Assembly: GCA_964611895.1 (NCBI GenBank)
Contig: CAZTDN010000012.1
Span: 21,514 to 85,513, forward strand
Direction of reading: 5' to 3'
DNA from: JAIEOG01 sp964611895
GTDB lineage: Bacteria > Bdellovibrionota > FAC87 > UBA2466
Length of the DNA: 64,000 nucleotides
Shown: piece by piece, positions 24,320-33,370 of the stretch
Layout: each line of letters starts with the position of its first letter
Position numbering within the stretch: position 1 is the stretch's first letter
Program-made: the position numbers and the translations under genes
The notes under the pieces: generated by a model
Databases searched by the model: none
Told to the model about the DNA's origin: nothing
The model's input: the letters and a program-made list of their open reading frames with translations, nothing else

Positions 24320-24415
24320 GGCTCGGGTATCCTGCGACGCACGCTTCACATTGTTACCGCTGCTTCCTTCCGGACCTGACGGGGTTCACAAGGATTTGCC
24401 GCGCAGGGCCGAGCC
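24320..24415 (-). ncRNA. ffs: Signal recognition particle RNA (4.5S type)
   Basis: Read on the minus strand, the segment starts GGCTCGG and ends CCGAGCC, closing a long hairpin, and has the universal SRP apical domain GTCAGGTCCGGAAGGAAGCAGC in its middle (split here only for description: symmetric GCAG/ACC bulges and GGAA tetraloop). At about 96 nt it is the short Gram-negative form without an Alu domain. It lies just upstream of dnaX on the same strand, a frequent arrangement. Confidence 0.95.
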
Positions 24416-24589
24416 ACATTTGTGTCCAACTATATTCGCTTTGACCCACGGGGCAATAAAAATCCCCCCTCTCTCTCAACGAGGTGCGTTGAAAAAAAGG
24501 CGGTAGCACAAGTGTAAAGGGGATGTTTAAATAAATCCGGGCAAAAACAGAAGCAGATCGGATGCTTAGCTAATTGGGGGGGCTGGGGC

Positions 24590-25066
24590 TTGAATCGACT
24601 TCAACGGATTTTTCTGACGTTGGCCTTGTGCCTAGGTTTGGGGCAATCAGCCGCAGCTGCGGGCTCTCCCGTATCGCTCTTTAACTTTCAGGTATCTGGC
24701 ATCGGTGTCTGGACACCCACCGCGAGCTCTCTCTTTGTGCACGGAGCATGGTCTCCCTATTTTGGTTTGGGGGTTTTAGGCATTCGCGGGGAGATCGGTG
24801 TCACTGGCTTGGATTTCGGCGGTGGCCGGATACTGATTTCCAATTACGAAGCCCTTTTGCATATAGCCTTGTTTCCGACGTTAGCCATTGAGGGAGGGGG
24901 AGGCATGCATCTCTGGCACAACCAAGGGGTCCCGGCCATGGCGTTCTCGGGCAATCTGATTTTCTCCGGAGTGGCTTATGTCGATCGCCTGTTCGCGGGC
25001 TATACGCGCTACACGGGGGCCGGAGGCGCCAATATTCTCCGTGCCGGAGTGGGGTTTGAACTTTAA
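24590..25066 (+). CDS. Secreted hypothetical protein, small outer-membrane beta-barrel-like
   Basis: A 158-residue protein with a good signal peptide (LTLALCLGLGQSAAAA, cleavage about residue 24). The rest alternates glycine- and aromatic-rich strands (FGGGRILISNYEALLHIALF, VAYVDRLFAGYTRY) and ends in GVGFEL, similar to the terminal strand of outer-membrane barrels but with Leu in place of Phe. I cannot name a family. The start is TTG behind a G-rich stretch. It is 14 nt upstream of the LspA-like gene on the same strand. Confidence 0.6.
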   Translation: MNRLQRIFLTLALCLGLGQSAAAAGSPVSLFNFQVSGIGVWTPTASSLFVHGAWSPYFGLGVLGIRGEIGVTGLDFGGGRILISNYEALLHIALFPTLAIEGGGGMHLWHNQGVPAMAFSGNLIFSGVAYVDRLFAGYTRYTGAGGANILRAGVGFEL

Positions 25067-25080
25067 GGGGTTGGGGAAAG

Positions 25081-25653
25081 ATGGTCTTAGATAGTCAAAA
25101 GCATTTGCGTCGCCAGTTGCGGTTTCAGTCTCAGCTCGAAAAACGGCGAAGGTATCGTAGCTGGGCGCAGGCCTTTCAGTTGGGGGCGCTTTTCGTATTT
25201 GCGGATCAGATAGTCCGAACTTACTGCGCGGGGCAAGTGGCTGCCGATGAACAGCACTGGATTTTTGGAATGAGTTTTTTACGGTTGGTTCGAATTCCCG
25301 ACGAAAGCGCGATCGAACTAGTCCAGCGACTACTCTCTCCTCAATGGCAGGAGTTGCCACATTATCTAACGCTAGCACTGTGGCTCGCATTCTCTGGGCT
25401 GCTCCTCTCTCGCATGCGGCATGCAAGGTTTGGAGAGCTTGTCGCATTTGCATTGGTATTGGCGGGAGGTTTTTCTAATTTGCTGTCCTTGCGTTTTACC
25501 ACCCATCAATTTGATGCGCTTTTGCTTCAAGTCGGCAAGGACTATGTAACTTTCAATTTGGCCGATTTATTTATGATTATCGGAAGCTATTTTATTTTGC
25601 GTGGTTATTTGCTTAGACTTCGGCTGGGATGGTTGAAATTTTCTCGCATTTAA
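25081..25653 (+). CDS. LspA-like (signal peptidase II family) membrane protein
   Basis: A 190-residue protein with four predicted helices and LspA landmarks: FADQIVRTY (Asp42, matching the DQxxK of LspA), LAGGFSNLLSLRF (matching GGAxGNxxDR) and the dyad Asp145 (HQFDALL) with Asp162 (FNLADLFMIIG), matching the two catalytic aspartates 17-20 residues apart. It has a longer basic N-terminus than standard LspA. LspA cleaves prolipoproteins in the inner membrane; this divergent copy may have a special substrate. It overlaps the next small gene by 25 nt. Confidence 0.72.
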   Translation: MVLDSQKHLRRQLRFQSQLEKRRRYRSWAQAFQLGALFVFADQIVRTYCAGQVAADEQHWIFGMSFLRLVRIPDESAIELVQRLLSPQWQELPHYLTLALWLAFSGLLLSRMRHARFGELVAFALVLAGGFSNLLSLRFTTHQFDALLLQVGKDYVTFNLADLFMIIGSYFILRGYLLRLRLGWLKFSRI

Positions 25654-25778
25654 ATAGCGCTACTTTTCTTTCGTTTGGCGCAGTGCTGTTGGGCAGCTAT
25701 TTATTGATTCTTGTAATCTACCGAGTACTTCGAAATCGGCATCACAAAAAAAAACATCGGCTATCCGGAGATTCCTAG
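25629..25778 (+). CDS. 49-aa single-span membrane protein
   Basis: An ATG at 25629 opens a 49-codon frame inside the end of the LspA-like gene and ends at a TAG at 25776-25778. The product has one membrane helix (about residues 15-33, GAVLLGSYLLILVIY) and a strongly basic tail with two histidine pairs and KKKH. CcoQ- or CcmD-like size and topology are notable, but nothing ties it to cytochrome assembly. The overlap implies coupled translation with the LspA-like protein. Confidence 0.5.
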   Translation: MVEIFSHLNSATFLSFGAVLLGSYLLILVIYRVLRNRHHKKKHRLSGDS

Positions 25779-25781
25779 AAT

Positions 25782-26744
25782 TTAAACGCGCTGTTGGTTG
25801 AGCTTTTCCCACTGGACGGAGAGTGTTTCGATCTGCTCCTGCCAAAAACGCTCGGTGCCGAAGTAAGGGAACGCTGCTTTGAAGGCGCCATCATTCCAAC
25901 GTTGCCCAATCCAAGTGTTGAAGTAGATCATGCGCAGTGCTCGCAATGGTTCAATGAGTTTAAAACTCTCCGGATCAAAACCTCGAATCTGTTCATAGGC
26001 TTCGAGCAAGATCGCTTTGCGTTCTTTACCGTCTTCATCGTCCGCCCCAGTAAGCATCCAAATATCCTGCACCGGAGGGGCGTAGCACATATCATCAAAA
26101 TCTAAAAAGAACGGCTCATTCCCTTGCCACAAAATATTGCCCGCATGGCAATCTCCATGAAGCAAAATGCTTTCGCGCCCTCCAAACCACGGGTCGATGT
26201 GATCGCAAATCTGATCTACCAACTGCGAGTATCTCGGAGCGACCGTTGGAGGCAATAAACCTAGATCCAGAAGAGTTTTCAAAGCGCCGCGTCCATAGGT
26301 CGTCGGCGATAAAACGGGTCGTGGTGACTTTTTATAGGTCGCACCCACATTGTGCAAGCGAGCCAAAAATCTTCCCAAACGCTCTAGCTGCTCGGGGTTT
26401 AGTTCTGGCTCTAGTCTGCCGGCCTTTTTTGGAAAGACCGTGAACCAAACCCCCTTTGCCTGAAACAGGGTTTCTCCAGTGGCGTTTTCCATTGGCCGCA
26501 CGACAGGGATTTCATTTTCTTCCAAGGCTTTTAAGAAGTGATGCTCCGTTTCGAGAGTGTCTTTGTTCCAACGGCCCGGTCGATAAAACTTAATGACACG
26601 ATTTGGCTCGTCTTCCATTTGCACATCGTAAACACGGTTTTCCATGGCGTTCAGTGCCAAGAAGCGGCCGGTGCAACGCCCACCTAAAGTTTCTACGGCG
26701 TCAAAAATCACTTCGGGGAGAATTTCAAGAAAGTTATCCAGCAT
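25782..26744 (-). CDS. srkA: Stress response kinase A (YihE/RdoA family)
   Basis: A 320-residue protein of the APH/choline-kinase fold: ILLHGDCHAGNILW (catalytic loop, HGD), then FFLDFDDMCYAPPVQDIWML (metal-binding DFD), both with the exact YihE spelling. In E. coli SrkA protects cells against stress death linked to the MazEF module. The open frame extends upstream to 26963, but that part is antisense-like and overlaps the TPR gene; the ATG at 26744 gives the usual length (about 325). It follows the TPR gene by 10 nt. Confidence 0.88.
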   Translation of the reverse strand: MLDNFLEILPEVIFDAVETLGGRCTGRFLALNAMENRVYDVQMEDEPNRVIKFYRPGRWNKDTLETEHHFLKALEENEIPVVRPMENATGETLFQAKGVWFTVFPKKAGRLEPELNPEQLERLGRFLARLHNVGATYKKSPRPVLSPTTYGRGALKTLLDLGLLPPTVAPRYSQLVDQICDHIDPWFGGRESILLHGDCHAGNILWQGNEPFFLDFDDMCYAPPVQDIWMLTGADDEDGKERKAILLEAYEQIRGFDPESFKLIEPLRALRMIYFNTWIGQRWNDGAFKAAFPYFGTERFWQEQIETLSVQWEKLNQQRV

Positions 26745-26754
26745 CGTCTGCTGC

Positions 26755-27633
26755 TTACCCTCGTCCCGTGCGCAATAGGGCGTCAATATGCCGACGGAGG
26801 GTTTCGTTCGAAGTTTCAGACATTTCTTCGAGCTCCTGCAATCTTCCTTGGTGAAAGAGAAAGTCTGCTCTCCCCATTTGGATATCCTGCAGTCGAACCG
26901 ATTCCGCTGCAAGGATCTCCCGGCGCTTTTGGAGAACCTTGTCCCGTTCAATCTGGCGAACACGAGCCAATTGTTGCTGTTCAGCTAACAGGAACATTTC
27001 TCCTGCGCGGGCATCGTCAGCTTGCTCAAACACGGAGGCCAAAAGCGCGGTGACCGATGGGGAATGCGGATCGAGCGCATGGGCCCTTTGAGCGGCCAAG
27101 AGCGCAGGCATTGTGTCTCCAGATGCCGACAGAAGGTCGGCCAAAGCCGCCTGGGCGATGGCGTTTCCCGGGTCTTTTTCTAGGAGTTCTTGAAAAAAAC
27201 GTCTTCCGCGCGAAGCATTTTCAGTTTCCAGGTACGCCCCCACTAAATCGTAGGCAGCCATTCCACTTTTCGGATTAAGCCGGACCGACTTTTCTAAAAA
27301 GGGGGTCGCCTCTTCGGGCGCGCGAAAATCACGCGCCAGTCGGATGCCGACTTCATACAAAAGCTGTGGGTCCTGAGGCTGGAGCGCAAGCTGCTTTTTG
27401 AGCCGCGAGAGCTCCTTTTCCCGTCTTTTCGATTCGGCGGGTAAGGGGCGTTCTATTCGAGCGTAGTCCCGGGGTCGTGGCGCCACAGCAGAGGGAGACG
27501 AAGTTCCTAAAATCTTTTCAGAAACAGCTCGTTTTGGTGATGGCGTTTGGCGAGCGGGCGTAGAGCCCCAATAAAGGGCCAACCCGATCGCCAAGATTCC
27601 GAACGACCAATACCTGAAAAACCGGCCAAACAT
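26755..27633 (-). CDS. Membrane-anchored TPR protein
   Basis: A 292-residue protein with an N-terminal membrane anchor (about residues 8-22), a proline/arginine linker and three to four tetratricopeptide repeats (LQPQDPQLLYEVGIRLA, LNPKSGMAAYDLVGAYLE, KDPGNAIAQAALADLLSASG, LDPHSPSVTALLASVFEQ), then a charged coiled coil to the end. It is probably a periplasmic scaffold. The precise role is unknown. The divergent ygiQ-type gene starts 58 nt away. Confidence 0.7.
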   Translation of the reverse strand: MFGRFFRYWSFGILAIGLALYWGSTPARQTPSPKRAVSEKILGTSSPSAVAPRPRDYARIERPLPAESKRREKELSRLKKQLALQPQDPQLLYEVGIRLARDFRAPEEATPFLEKSVRLNPKSGMAAYDLVGAYLETENASRGRRFFQELLEKDPGNAIAQAALADLLSASGDTMPALLAAQRAHALDPHSPSVTALLASVFEQADDARAGEMFLLAEQQQLARVRQIERDKVLQKRREILAAESVRLQDIQMGRADFLFHQGRLQELEEMSETSNETLRRHIDALLRTGRG

Positions 27634-27690
27634 GCCTATCGTTTACCATATTTTTCCCCTCCGAGTGGGCTTTTGAGGTATGGAAGGGCC

Positions 27691-29700
27691 GTGGAATCCC
27701 CTCCAAACCAGCTCAGGGCACAATCGGCACCCAGAAACCTCGCTCCTTTGCCCATGTCCCCAGAAGAGGTGCGAGCTCGAGGCTGGGACAGTGTCGACGT
27801 GGTCTTCGTGACGGGGGATGCCTATGTCGACCACCCTAGCTTTGCTACAGGCATTCTTGCTCGAGTTTTGGAAAACGCCGGATACCGCGTGGCGGTGTTG
27901 AGTCAGCCTGACTGGCGCACCTGTGAGCCGTGGAAGCGATTTGGGCGTCCCCGATTATTTTTCGCCATCAGTGCGGGGAACATGGACTCCATGATTAACC
28001 ACTATACCGCCAACCGAAAAGTCCGAAACGACGATGCTTATTCGCCCGGCGGCAAAATCGGGTTGCGGCCCGATCGGGCCACTTTGCCGTATTGCCAGCG
28101 CGCACGTGAGGCTTACCCGGGCGTACCGGTAATCGCCGGGGGAGTGGAGGCTTCCTTACGCCGCTTGGCCCACTATGATTACTGGAGCGATACCGTTCGT
28201 AAGTCCATCTTGCTCGATGCCAAGGCCGATCTTGTTGTTTATGGAATGGGGGAGAGACCGATACTCGAAGTCGCTCGGCGTCTGGCAGGCGGAGAATCTG
28301 TTCGCGACTTAAGGAACATGCGCGCAGTAGCGTTCGCGCTCGGCGCTGCAGAGTCGCCCACAACAGAAAAACCCTGGGCGGATAGTTTTGGTCAGGGAGT
28401 CCAGGAAATCCCCTCCTTTGAGGCCGTCAGTACGGACAAACATGCCTTTGTTGAGGCCACGAGAGCGATTCATTTGAATACAAATCCGTTCAATGCGCGG
28501 ACACTTATCCAGCTTCATGGAGCGCGAGCGGTTGTGGTCAATCCCCCCGATCTTCCCCTGGACCAGGCAGCACTGGATCGAGTGTACGACTTGCCGTTTT
28601 CGAGAAAACCACACCCGTCCTATACAGAGTCCATACCCGCTTTTGAAATGATTCGAGACTCGGTCACTATTATGCGTGGATGTTTTGGGGGGTGTACTTT
28701 TTGCAGCATCACCACGCATCAGGGACGCATTATTCAATCGCGATCCAAGCAGTCGGTACTTAATGAGCTAAACAAGCTTGCCTCAAGTCCGGGATTCAAG
28801 GGGATCGTGAGCGACATCGGAGGGCCCACCGCCAATATGTATGAAATGCGGTGCACACGTCCCGAGGTAGAGAAAAAGTGTAAGCGCTTGTCTTGCGTAC
28901 ATCCTACGATTTGTAAACTTTTGGGAACCGATCACGGGCCGATTACAGAACTGATGCGTGCGTCTAGAAAAGTTCCCGGTGTACGAAAAGTCTTTGTTGC
29001 AAGTGGCGTTCGAATGGATCTAGCTCAACTGTCGCCCGAGTACTTAGATGAATTGGCCGAACACCACGTGGGGGGGCACCTCAAAGTTGCGCCTGAACAC
29101 ACGGATCCGAATACGTTGAGTCTCATGAAAAAACCGTCGATAGAAAACTTTGAAAAGTTTGCTAAGGGCTTTAAGGACGCATCAGCGCGAGTGGGAAAGC
29201 CTAAACAGTACCTCGTTCCGTACTTTATCGCGAGCCACCCAGGCTCTGATCTCAACGCCATGATAGATCTCGCGATTTTTCTCAAACGCAACGGATACCG
29301 TCCCGATCAAGTCCAGGATTTTATTCCCGCTCCCTTCGATATCGCGACCTGCATGTACCATACAGGGATAGAGCCCATGACCCGTAAGCCAGTCCACGTC
29401 GATAAACACTTGCGCAATCGCAAGCTACAGCGCGCGTTGATGCAGTTTTTTAAACCGGAAAACTATTTCCAGGTGCGAGAAGCGCTGGAGCAGGCGGGAC
29501 GCACGGATCTAATAGGCCGAGGGTGCGACGCTCTCATCCCCGATCACCCACCTCAAGCGGCATTGCAGGCCCGCCGCGAAAAAGCGCAAGGCGAGTTTGG
29601 GCAGTATGTGCACACCATTCCCAAGCCAGGTTCCAAAACAGGGTATCGACCAGGGCGCCGAACCGCAACCCGTCGAGATCGTCCCGAGCACCACGCGTAA
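27691..29700 (+). CDS. YgiQ-type radical SAM protein
   Basis: A long radical SAM protein. The N-terminal segment RARGWDSVDVVFVTGDAYVDHPSF is the hallmark of YgiQ/UPF0313, the radical SAM cluster is MRGCFGGCTFCSI (CxxxCxxC), and a C-terminal RKPVHVDKHLRNRKLQRAL also fits. The start is uncertain: the frame is open from 27547, but homology suggests a start shortly before residue MSPEEV; GTG at 27691 (with GGAAGG upstream) gives 670 residues. The reaction of YgiQ is not established. The C-terminal tail is basic and arginine-rich. Confidence 0.87.
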   Translation: MESPPNQLRAQSAPRNLAPLPMSPEEVRARGWDSVDVVFVTGDAYVDHPSFATGILARVLENAGYRVAVLSQPDWRTCEPWKRFGRPRLFFAISAGNMDSMINHYTANRKVRNDDAYSPGGKIGLRPDRATLPYCQRAREAYPGVPVIAGGVEASLRRLAHYDYWSDTVRKSILLDAKADLVVYGMGERPILEVARRLAGGESVRDLRNMRAVAFALGAAESPTTEKPWADSFGQGVQEIPSFEAVSTDKHAFVEATRAIHLNTNPFNARTLIQLHGARAVVVNPPDLPLDQAALDRVYDLPFSRKPHPSYTESIPAFEMIRDSVTIMRGCFGGCTFCSITTHQGRIIQSRSKQSVLNELNKLASSPGFKGIVSDIGGPTANMYEMRCTRPEVEKKCKRLSCVHPTICKLLGTDHGPITELMRASRKVPGVRKVFVASGVRMDLAQLSPEYLDELAEHHVGGHLKVAPEHTDPNTLSLMKKPSIENFEKFAKGFKDASARVGKPKQYLVPYFIASHPGSDLNAMIDLAIFLKRNGYRPDQVQDFIPAPFDIATCMYHTGIEPMTRKPVHVDKHLRNRKLQRALMQFFKPENYFQVREALEQAGRTDLIGRGCDALIPDHPPQAALQARREKAQGEFGQYVHTIPKPGSKTGYRPGRRTATRRDRPEHHA

Positions 29701-29705
29701 AAAGG

Positions 29706-32036
29706 CTACTTTTTTTCTTTTAGTGCGGATAGCGCAGCAAACGGGTTATGTCCGAATTTTGGTTTCGGGGGGCGAGCGGGGCGTCGCTCTGGAAGCCGCG
29801 TGTTTTGTTGTGGCTTAGGTTTTGGCGCGGGACGAGGCTTCTGGACAAGGGCTGGGCGTTCCGGTTTCATCGTAAGCGCAATTTGTTTTTTTTCGGCGTT
29901 TACTTCAAGAACTCGCACAGTGACCCGGTCTCCTGGTGAAACCACTTCGTGCGGATCTCTCACAAAACGGTTAGCCAGCTGGGACAGGTGCACTAACCCG
30001 TCTTGATGAATCCCAATATCCACAAACGCACCAAAGTTCGTGACGTTGGTCACGATGCCGGGACAAGTCATGCCGGGTTGTAGGTCTTTTAGTTCAAAAA
30101 TATCTTCTCGGAAGGAAAAAGGAACAAAACTATCGCGAGGATCTCGTCCGGGTTTGGCGAGCTCACTTAGCAAGTCTTTGAATGTAAACTCACCTAATTC
30201 TGCAGCGAGATCTTTGGATTCCTTGAGCTGTTGAGCGCCACTTCCCAAAAGTGAAGCAATGGGTTTGCCCAACTGCGCCGCATGTTTTTCAAGCACCGCG
30301 TAGCGCTCTGGGTGCACGCCCGTATTATCCAAAGGGTTGTTTCCGTTTTGGATTCGCAAGAAACCGGCTGCCTGTTCAAACGTCTTTGTAGAGAAAAACG
30401 GGATGTTGAGGAGTTCCTGACGAGAGGAAAAAAGGCCTTTTTCTCCTCGGTAATCGACCAACGCTTTGGCGAGTGCGGGGCCAATGCCGGACACGTAAGC
30501 CAATAAATGCGTAGACGCAGTATTAGCATTCACTCCCACCGAGTTCACACAAGATTCCACAACGCGTTGGAGAGATTTTTTTAGGGCGTGTTGGGGAACA
30601 TCGTGCTGGTACTGGCCCACGCCAATGCTCTTGGGTTCGATCTTAACCAATTCGGCAAGTGGATCTTGCAAACGTCTAGCAATAGATATCGCTCCGCGAA
30701 TTGTGAGGTCCAAATCGGGAAATTCCTCCCGGGCGACTTCACTAGCGCTATACACACTCGCTCCGGCTTCGTTGACCATGACCACAGGGATGGAAACCCC
30801 TTTTTCTTTCAAGAACGCACGCAGAAAAATTTCTGTTTCTCGTCCGGCGGTGCCGTTGCCAACTGCAATGGCGTCGATTTTATTCTCAGAAATTATTTTC
30901 GAAAGAAGCTCTTTGGACTGGTTCTTTTGCTCGTCAGTCTGCAGCGCGATCAAGCTGTGGTTGTTAAATTTCCCACTCGAATCGACGTAGGCGAGTTTGC
31001 AACCCGTGCGAATACCCGGATCGACGCCAAGGACCGACTTCGCGCCGAATGGTGCCGCCAAGAGCAAGGTACGAACATTTTCTGCAAAAACACCGATAGC
31101 GATATCATCTGCTACGGCCTTCAGAGCGCGGTGGAGTTCAGAGTCGATGGCTGGTTTTACATAAACCTGATACGCGGTGTTTGCAGAGCGCTTGAGAATT
31201 TCTGCCCCAGGGCTGTCGGTTACAGTACAGGCGGCTGCTTCGAAAGTGCGAACAAGAGCGGCTTCAAAGTCCGGGTCATCCAGCGGCCCGGCAATCTTGA
31301 GAGAAACTTCGCCTTCGAGCCATCCGCGGCGGATGGCCAGGTATCGATGTGAATTTTGAGGTTGGCGCAAAGAGGAAAAGGTTTCTTGGTAGGTAAAGTA
31401 ACGATCGTATTTGCTATTGGGCTTTGCCTTCTCTCCCTTGGTCGCAAACAATAAGCCCCTGGTCGTAAATGCTTCGCGAACTCGCGAGCGCAGTACCTGA
31501 TCCTCGGCGAGACGTTCCACTAATATGTCCGCTGCTCCTTGCAGAACCGAAGCCACGTCCAAAATGCCCTTTTCTTCGTTTCGGAACGTGAGAGCCCATA
31601 GCTCCAACGTTTGGCCCGGGTGAGGAGTTTCGGTTCCATGGCCACAGTTCCAGATCCAATCGGCCAACGGTTCCAAGCCCGCTTCTTTGGCAAGGGCTGC
31701 TTTGGTTTTTTTCTTCTTTTTGTAGGGCAGAAAAATATCTTCCAACCTGTCTCGGTCAAAACAGGTCTCAATGTTCGATCTGATCTCGGGGGTTAGCTTG
31801 CCCTGCGATTCTATTTCGCTGGCGATGTACTTCTGCCTTTGAAGAAGATTGTCCCACTCCTCTTTCCCGTCGATAACCTGCTCAATAGCGACTTCGTCGA
31901 GGTTTCCCGTAGCTTCTTTTCGGTAGCGCGCGATAAAAGGAATTGTCCCGCCCTCAGCCGACAACCGCAAGACGGACGCAACAGACTGCGGAGAAACTCC
32001 TGGATGTCGGGATTGGAACCAGCTTTCAAAAGTCAC
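29706..32036 (-). CDS. tex: Tex/YhgF RNA-binding transcription accessory protein
   Basis: A 776-residue Tex protein: N-terminal helical domain, a YqgF/RNase H-like domain (SVLGVDPGIRTGCKLAYVD, about residue 335), helix-hairpin-helix segments (LAYVSGIGPALAKALVDYR, LLNIPFFSTKTFEQAAGFL) and an S1 RNA-binding domain (GIVTNVTNFGAFVDIGIHQDGLVHLSQ, about 650) with a Lys/Arg/Pro-rich tail. Tex acts in transcription and translation fidelity; its exact role varies between species. It is convergent with the ygiQ-type gene with 5 nt between stops. Confidence 0.95.
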   Translation of the reverse strand: MTFESWFQSRHPGVSPQSVASVLRLSAEGGTIPFIARYRKEATGNLDEVAIEQVIDGKEEWDNLLQRQKYIASEIESQGKLTPEIRSNIETCFDRDRLEDIFLPYKKKKKTKAALAKEAGLEPLADWIWNCGHGTETPHPGQTLELWALTFRNEEKGILDVASVLQGAADILVERLAEDQVLRSRVREAFTTRGLLFATKGEKAKPNSKYDRYFTYQETFSSLRQPQNSHRYLAIRRGWLEGEVSLKIAGPLDDPDFEAALVRTFEAAACTVTDSPGAEILKRSANTAYQVYVKPAIDSELHRALKAVADDIAIGVFAENVRTLLLAAPFGAKSVLGVDPGIRTGCKLAYVDSSGKFNNHSLIALQTDEQKNQSKELLSKIISENKIDAIAVGNGTAGRETEIFLRAFLKEKGVSIPVVMVNEAGASVYSASEVAREEFPDLDLTIRGAISIARRLQDPLAELVKIEPKSIGVGQYQHDVPQHALKKSLQRVVESCVNSVGVNANTASTHLLAYVSGIGPALAKALVDYRGEKGLFSSRQELLNIPFFSTKTFEQAAGFLRIQNGNNPLDNTGVHPERYAVLEKHAAQLGKPIASLLGSGAQQLKESKDLAAELGEFTFKDLLSELAKPGRDPRDSFVPFSFREDIFELKDLQPGMTCPGIVTNVTNFGAFVDIGIHQDGLVHLSQLANRFVRDPHEVVSPGDRVTVRVLEVNAEKKQIALTMKPERPALVQKPRPAPKPKPQQNTRLPERRPARPPKPKFGHNPFAALSALKEKK

Positions 32037-32133
32037 TGTACGAGAACCTCATAAAGGGGGAGAATGCCATCTTGGTAAAAACGTGGCAAGAAGCCGCGTG
32101 GGTTAACATATTGCCGATTTTGGGGGTGAAATA

Positions 32134-32613
32134 ATGAAAACATTGACAGCGATCTTGCTTTCTTTCTGTGCCGTAGCCGCGCTGGCGGACTATCCGGACC
32201 ATCGCAAAGGAGAAGGCCGGGCCTTTTTCCCTTGGGAGGGGGCGGTTTACGATCGCCAGGTCGATTTGTACTTACCCAAGGACGGAAAGAGCAAGGTTTT
32301 TGCTATTTTTGATGGGAGTTCATCGGAAGTGAAGGCGACGCATTTCTGGCTTACGCGGTCCGGGGCGCGCACCGTGTTCAATGTGATTTTGCCCGAGATA
32401 CCCGGAGGCGATAAAGATCTCGAGGTCTTGTTGACGGGCAGTTACCTCTCCGGAAAAAACCGCGCACTTTATTACGGGGACTTTTACACTCGCAAGCGCA
32501 CACCAGCTGCTTTGCCGCCCTGCGGCTCAAAGCACGTTTGGGGACGGCCAAAGCCTCCTGGCTGCGCTCCTTGGGAGCACGGCGGAGGGTTCCAATTTTC
32601 GTACAAAGAATGA
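32134..32613 (+). CDS. Small secreted protein, paralogue of the Cys-rich protein downstream
   Basis: A 159-residue protein with a signal peptide (cleavage after LAALA, about residue 18) followed by DYPDH. Its body aligns with the next gene: DLYLPKDGKSKVFAIFDG, VNVILPEIPG-like strands, LLTGSYLSGKNRALYYGDFY, and a final GGGFQFSYKE. The two cysteines in PPCGSKH and PGCAPW sit where the paralogue has a 14-cysteine insert. Likely periplasmic; family not recognised. The ATG follows GGGGGTGAAATA. Confidence 0.65.
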   Translation: MKTLTAILLSFCAVAALADYPDHRKGEGRAFFPWEGAVYDRQVDLYLPKDGKSKVFAIFDGSSSEVKATHFWLTRSGARTVFNVILPEIPGGDKDLEVLLTGSYLSGKNRALYYGDFYTRKRTPAALPPCGSKHVWGRPKPPGCAPWEHGGGFQFSYKE

Positions 32614-32698
32614 GCGTTTCACGTTAAACGGCGCGCCTTGCAGCGGGGAAGAGCCTAGTCCATCCTTTGGGTCAAACTTATGTCAAAGGAGACTTAAG

Positions 32699-33304
32699 AT
32701 GACTCGTATCCTGTTGTCGGTTTTCTTGTTGTTGGGAACGGCTTCGTTCGCGGATCACCCGGATCACGTCGAGGCAAAAGGTAAAGTCGTTTATAAAGAA
32801 GGAAAGTCCATTCAGCACAGCGATGTATCGCTCTTTGTCCCGAAAATGGGAAAAGGAAAGATCATTGCAGCGTTTAATGGCAAAGAAGTTGAGTCGGATT
32901 GGTTCAAAGCCGCGCATATCAACGGCCGGACCATGCTCTATGTCCAGTTCTCCAATATTCCCGACGCTCCTAAAGGCGCCAAAGCGCTTCTTCAGGGGAG
33001 TTACATGCGCGGGGACAACGAGGCGGTCTATCACGGCGAGTTCTTTTTGAAGGCAGCCAAAAAAGCCTGCGATTGTGGCGGTAGCTGCGGCGGAAGCTGC
33101 GGCTGCGACGATTGCGACTGTGAAGGCTGTGATTGCGACCAGACCTGTGGCTGTGACGACAAGAGCTGCGATGATCAGGGCTGCGGTGGTTGTGGAAAAC
33201 ACAAACACGGCAAAGGGAAGAAGCATAAACATGCTAAGTCCCCATGGACCTACAAAGGCGGCTTTTATTTCAGCACGCCAATTGCCGCTCCAGCACTGAA
33301 GTAG
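32699..33304 (+). CDS. Secreted protein with metallothionein-like Cys/His-rich insert
   Basis: A 201-residue protein with a signal peptide (cleavage after SFA, about residue 18) and the same DHPDH start and body as its neighbour (DVSLFVPKMGKGKIIAAFNG, LLQGSYMRGDNEAVYHGEFF). Between that body and the shared terminal YKGGFYFS strand is a segment (about residues 124-180) with 14 cysteines in CxC, CxxC and CGC steps mixed with aspartates, then a KHKHGKGKKHKHA tail. This looks able to bind several soft metal ions. Metal binding is inferred from composition; no family was recognised. Confidence 0.7.
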   Translation: MTRILLSVFLLLGTASFADHPDHVEAKGKVVYKEGKSIQHSDVSLFVPKMGKGKIIAAFNGKEVESDWFKAAHINGRTMLYVQFSNIPDAPKGAKALLQGSYMRGDNEAVYHGEFFLKAAKKACDCGGSCGGSCGCDDCDCEGCDCDQTCGCDDKSCDDQGCGGCGKHKHGKGKKHKHAKSPWTYKGGFYFSTPIAAPALK

Positions 33305-33316
33305 TGTTCTTAAGGA

Positions 33317-33353
33317 TTTCCTCCCCGTCGCGCTTGCCAGGGCGGGGAGGAAA
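33317..33353 (+). terminator. Strong hairpin after the Cys-rich protein gene
   Basis: TTTCCTCCCCG (33317-33327) is the exact reverse complement of CGGGGAGGAAA (33343-33353), an 11-bp stem with a 15-nt loop, 12 nt after the stop codon. No U-run follows, so it may be a factor-dependent terminator or an mRNA stabiliser. Confidence 0.5.
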
Positions 33354-33370
33354 CCGCATTCTGCTGTCCC

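Noticed and set aside
26745..26963. N-terminal extension of the SrkA-type kinase
   Set aside because: It overlaps the end of the TPR gene and does not resemble the family; the ATG at 26744 gives standard length.
27547..27690. Longer start for the radical SAM protein
   Set aside because: The segment overlaps the divergent TPR gene and is unlike YgiQ N-termini; GTG 27691 is preferred, though not proven.
29025..31796. Long frames antisense to ygiQ-type and tex genes
   Set aside because: They shadow strongly conserved coding regions and show no independent start signals or domain content.
32678..33232. 184-aa minus-strand frame with alanine/valine-rich hydrophobic stretch
   Set aside because: It is the complement of the Cys/Asp-rich insert (GCN codons read backward), so the apparent membrane helix is an artefact.
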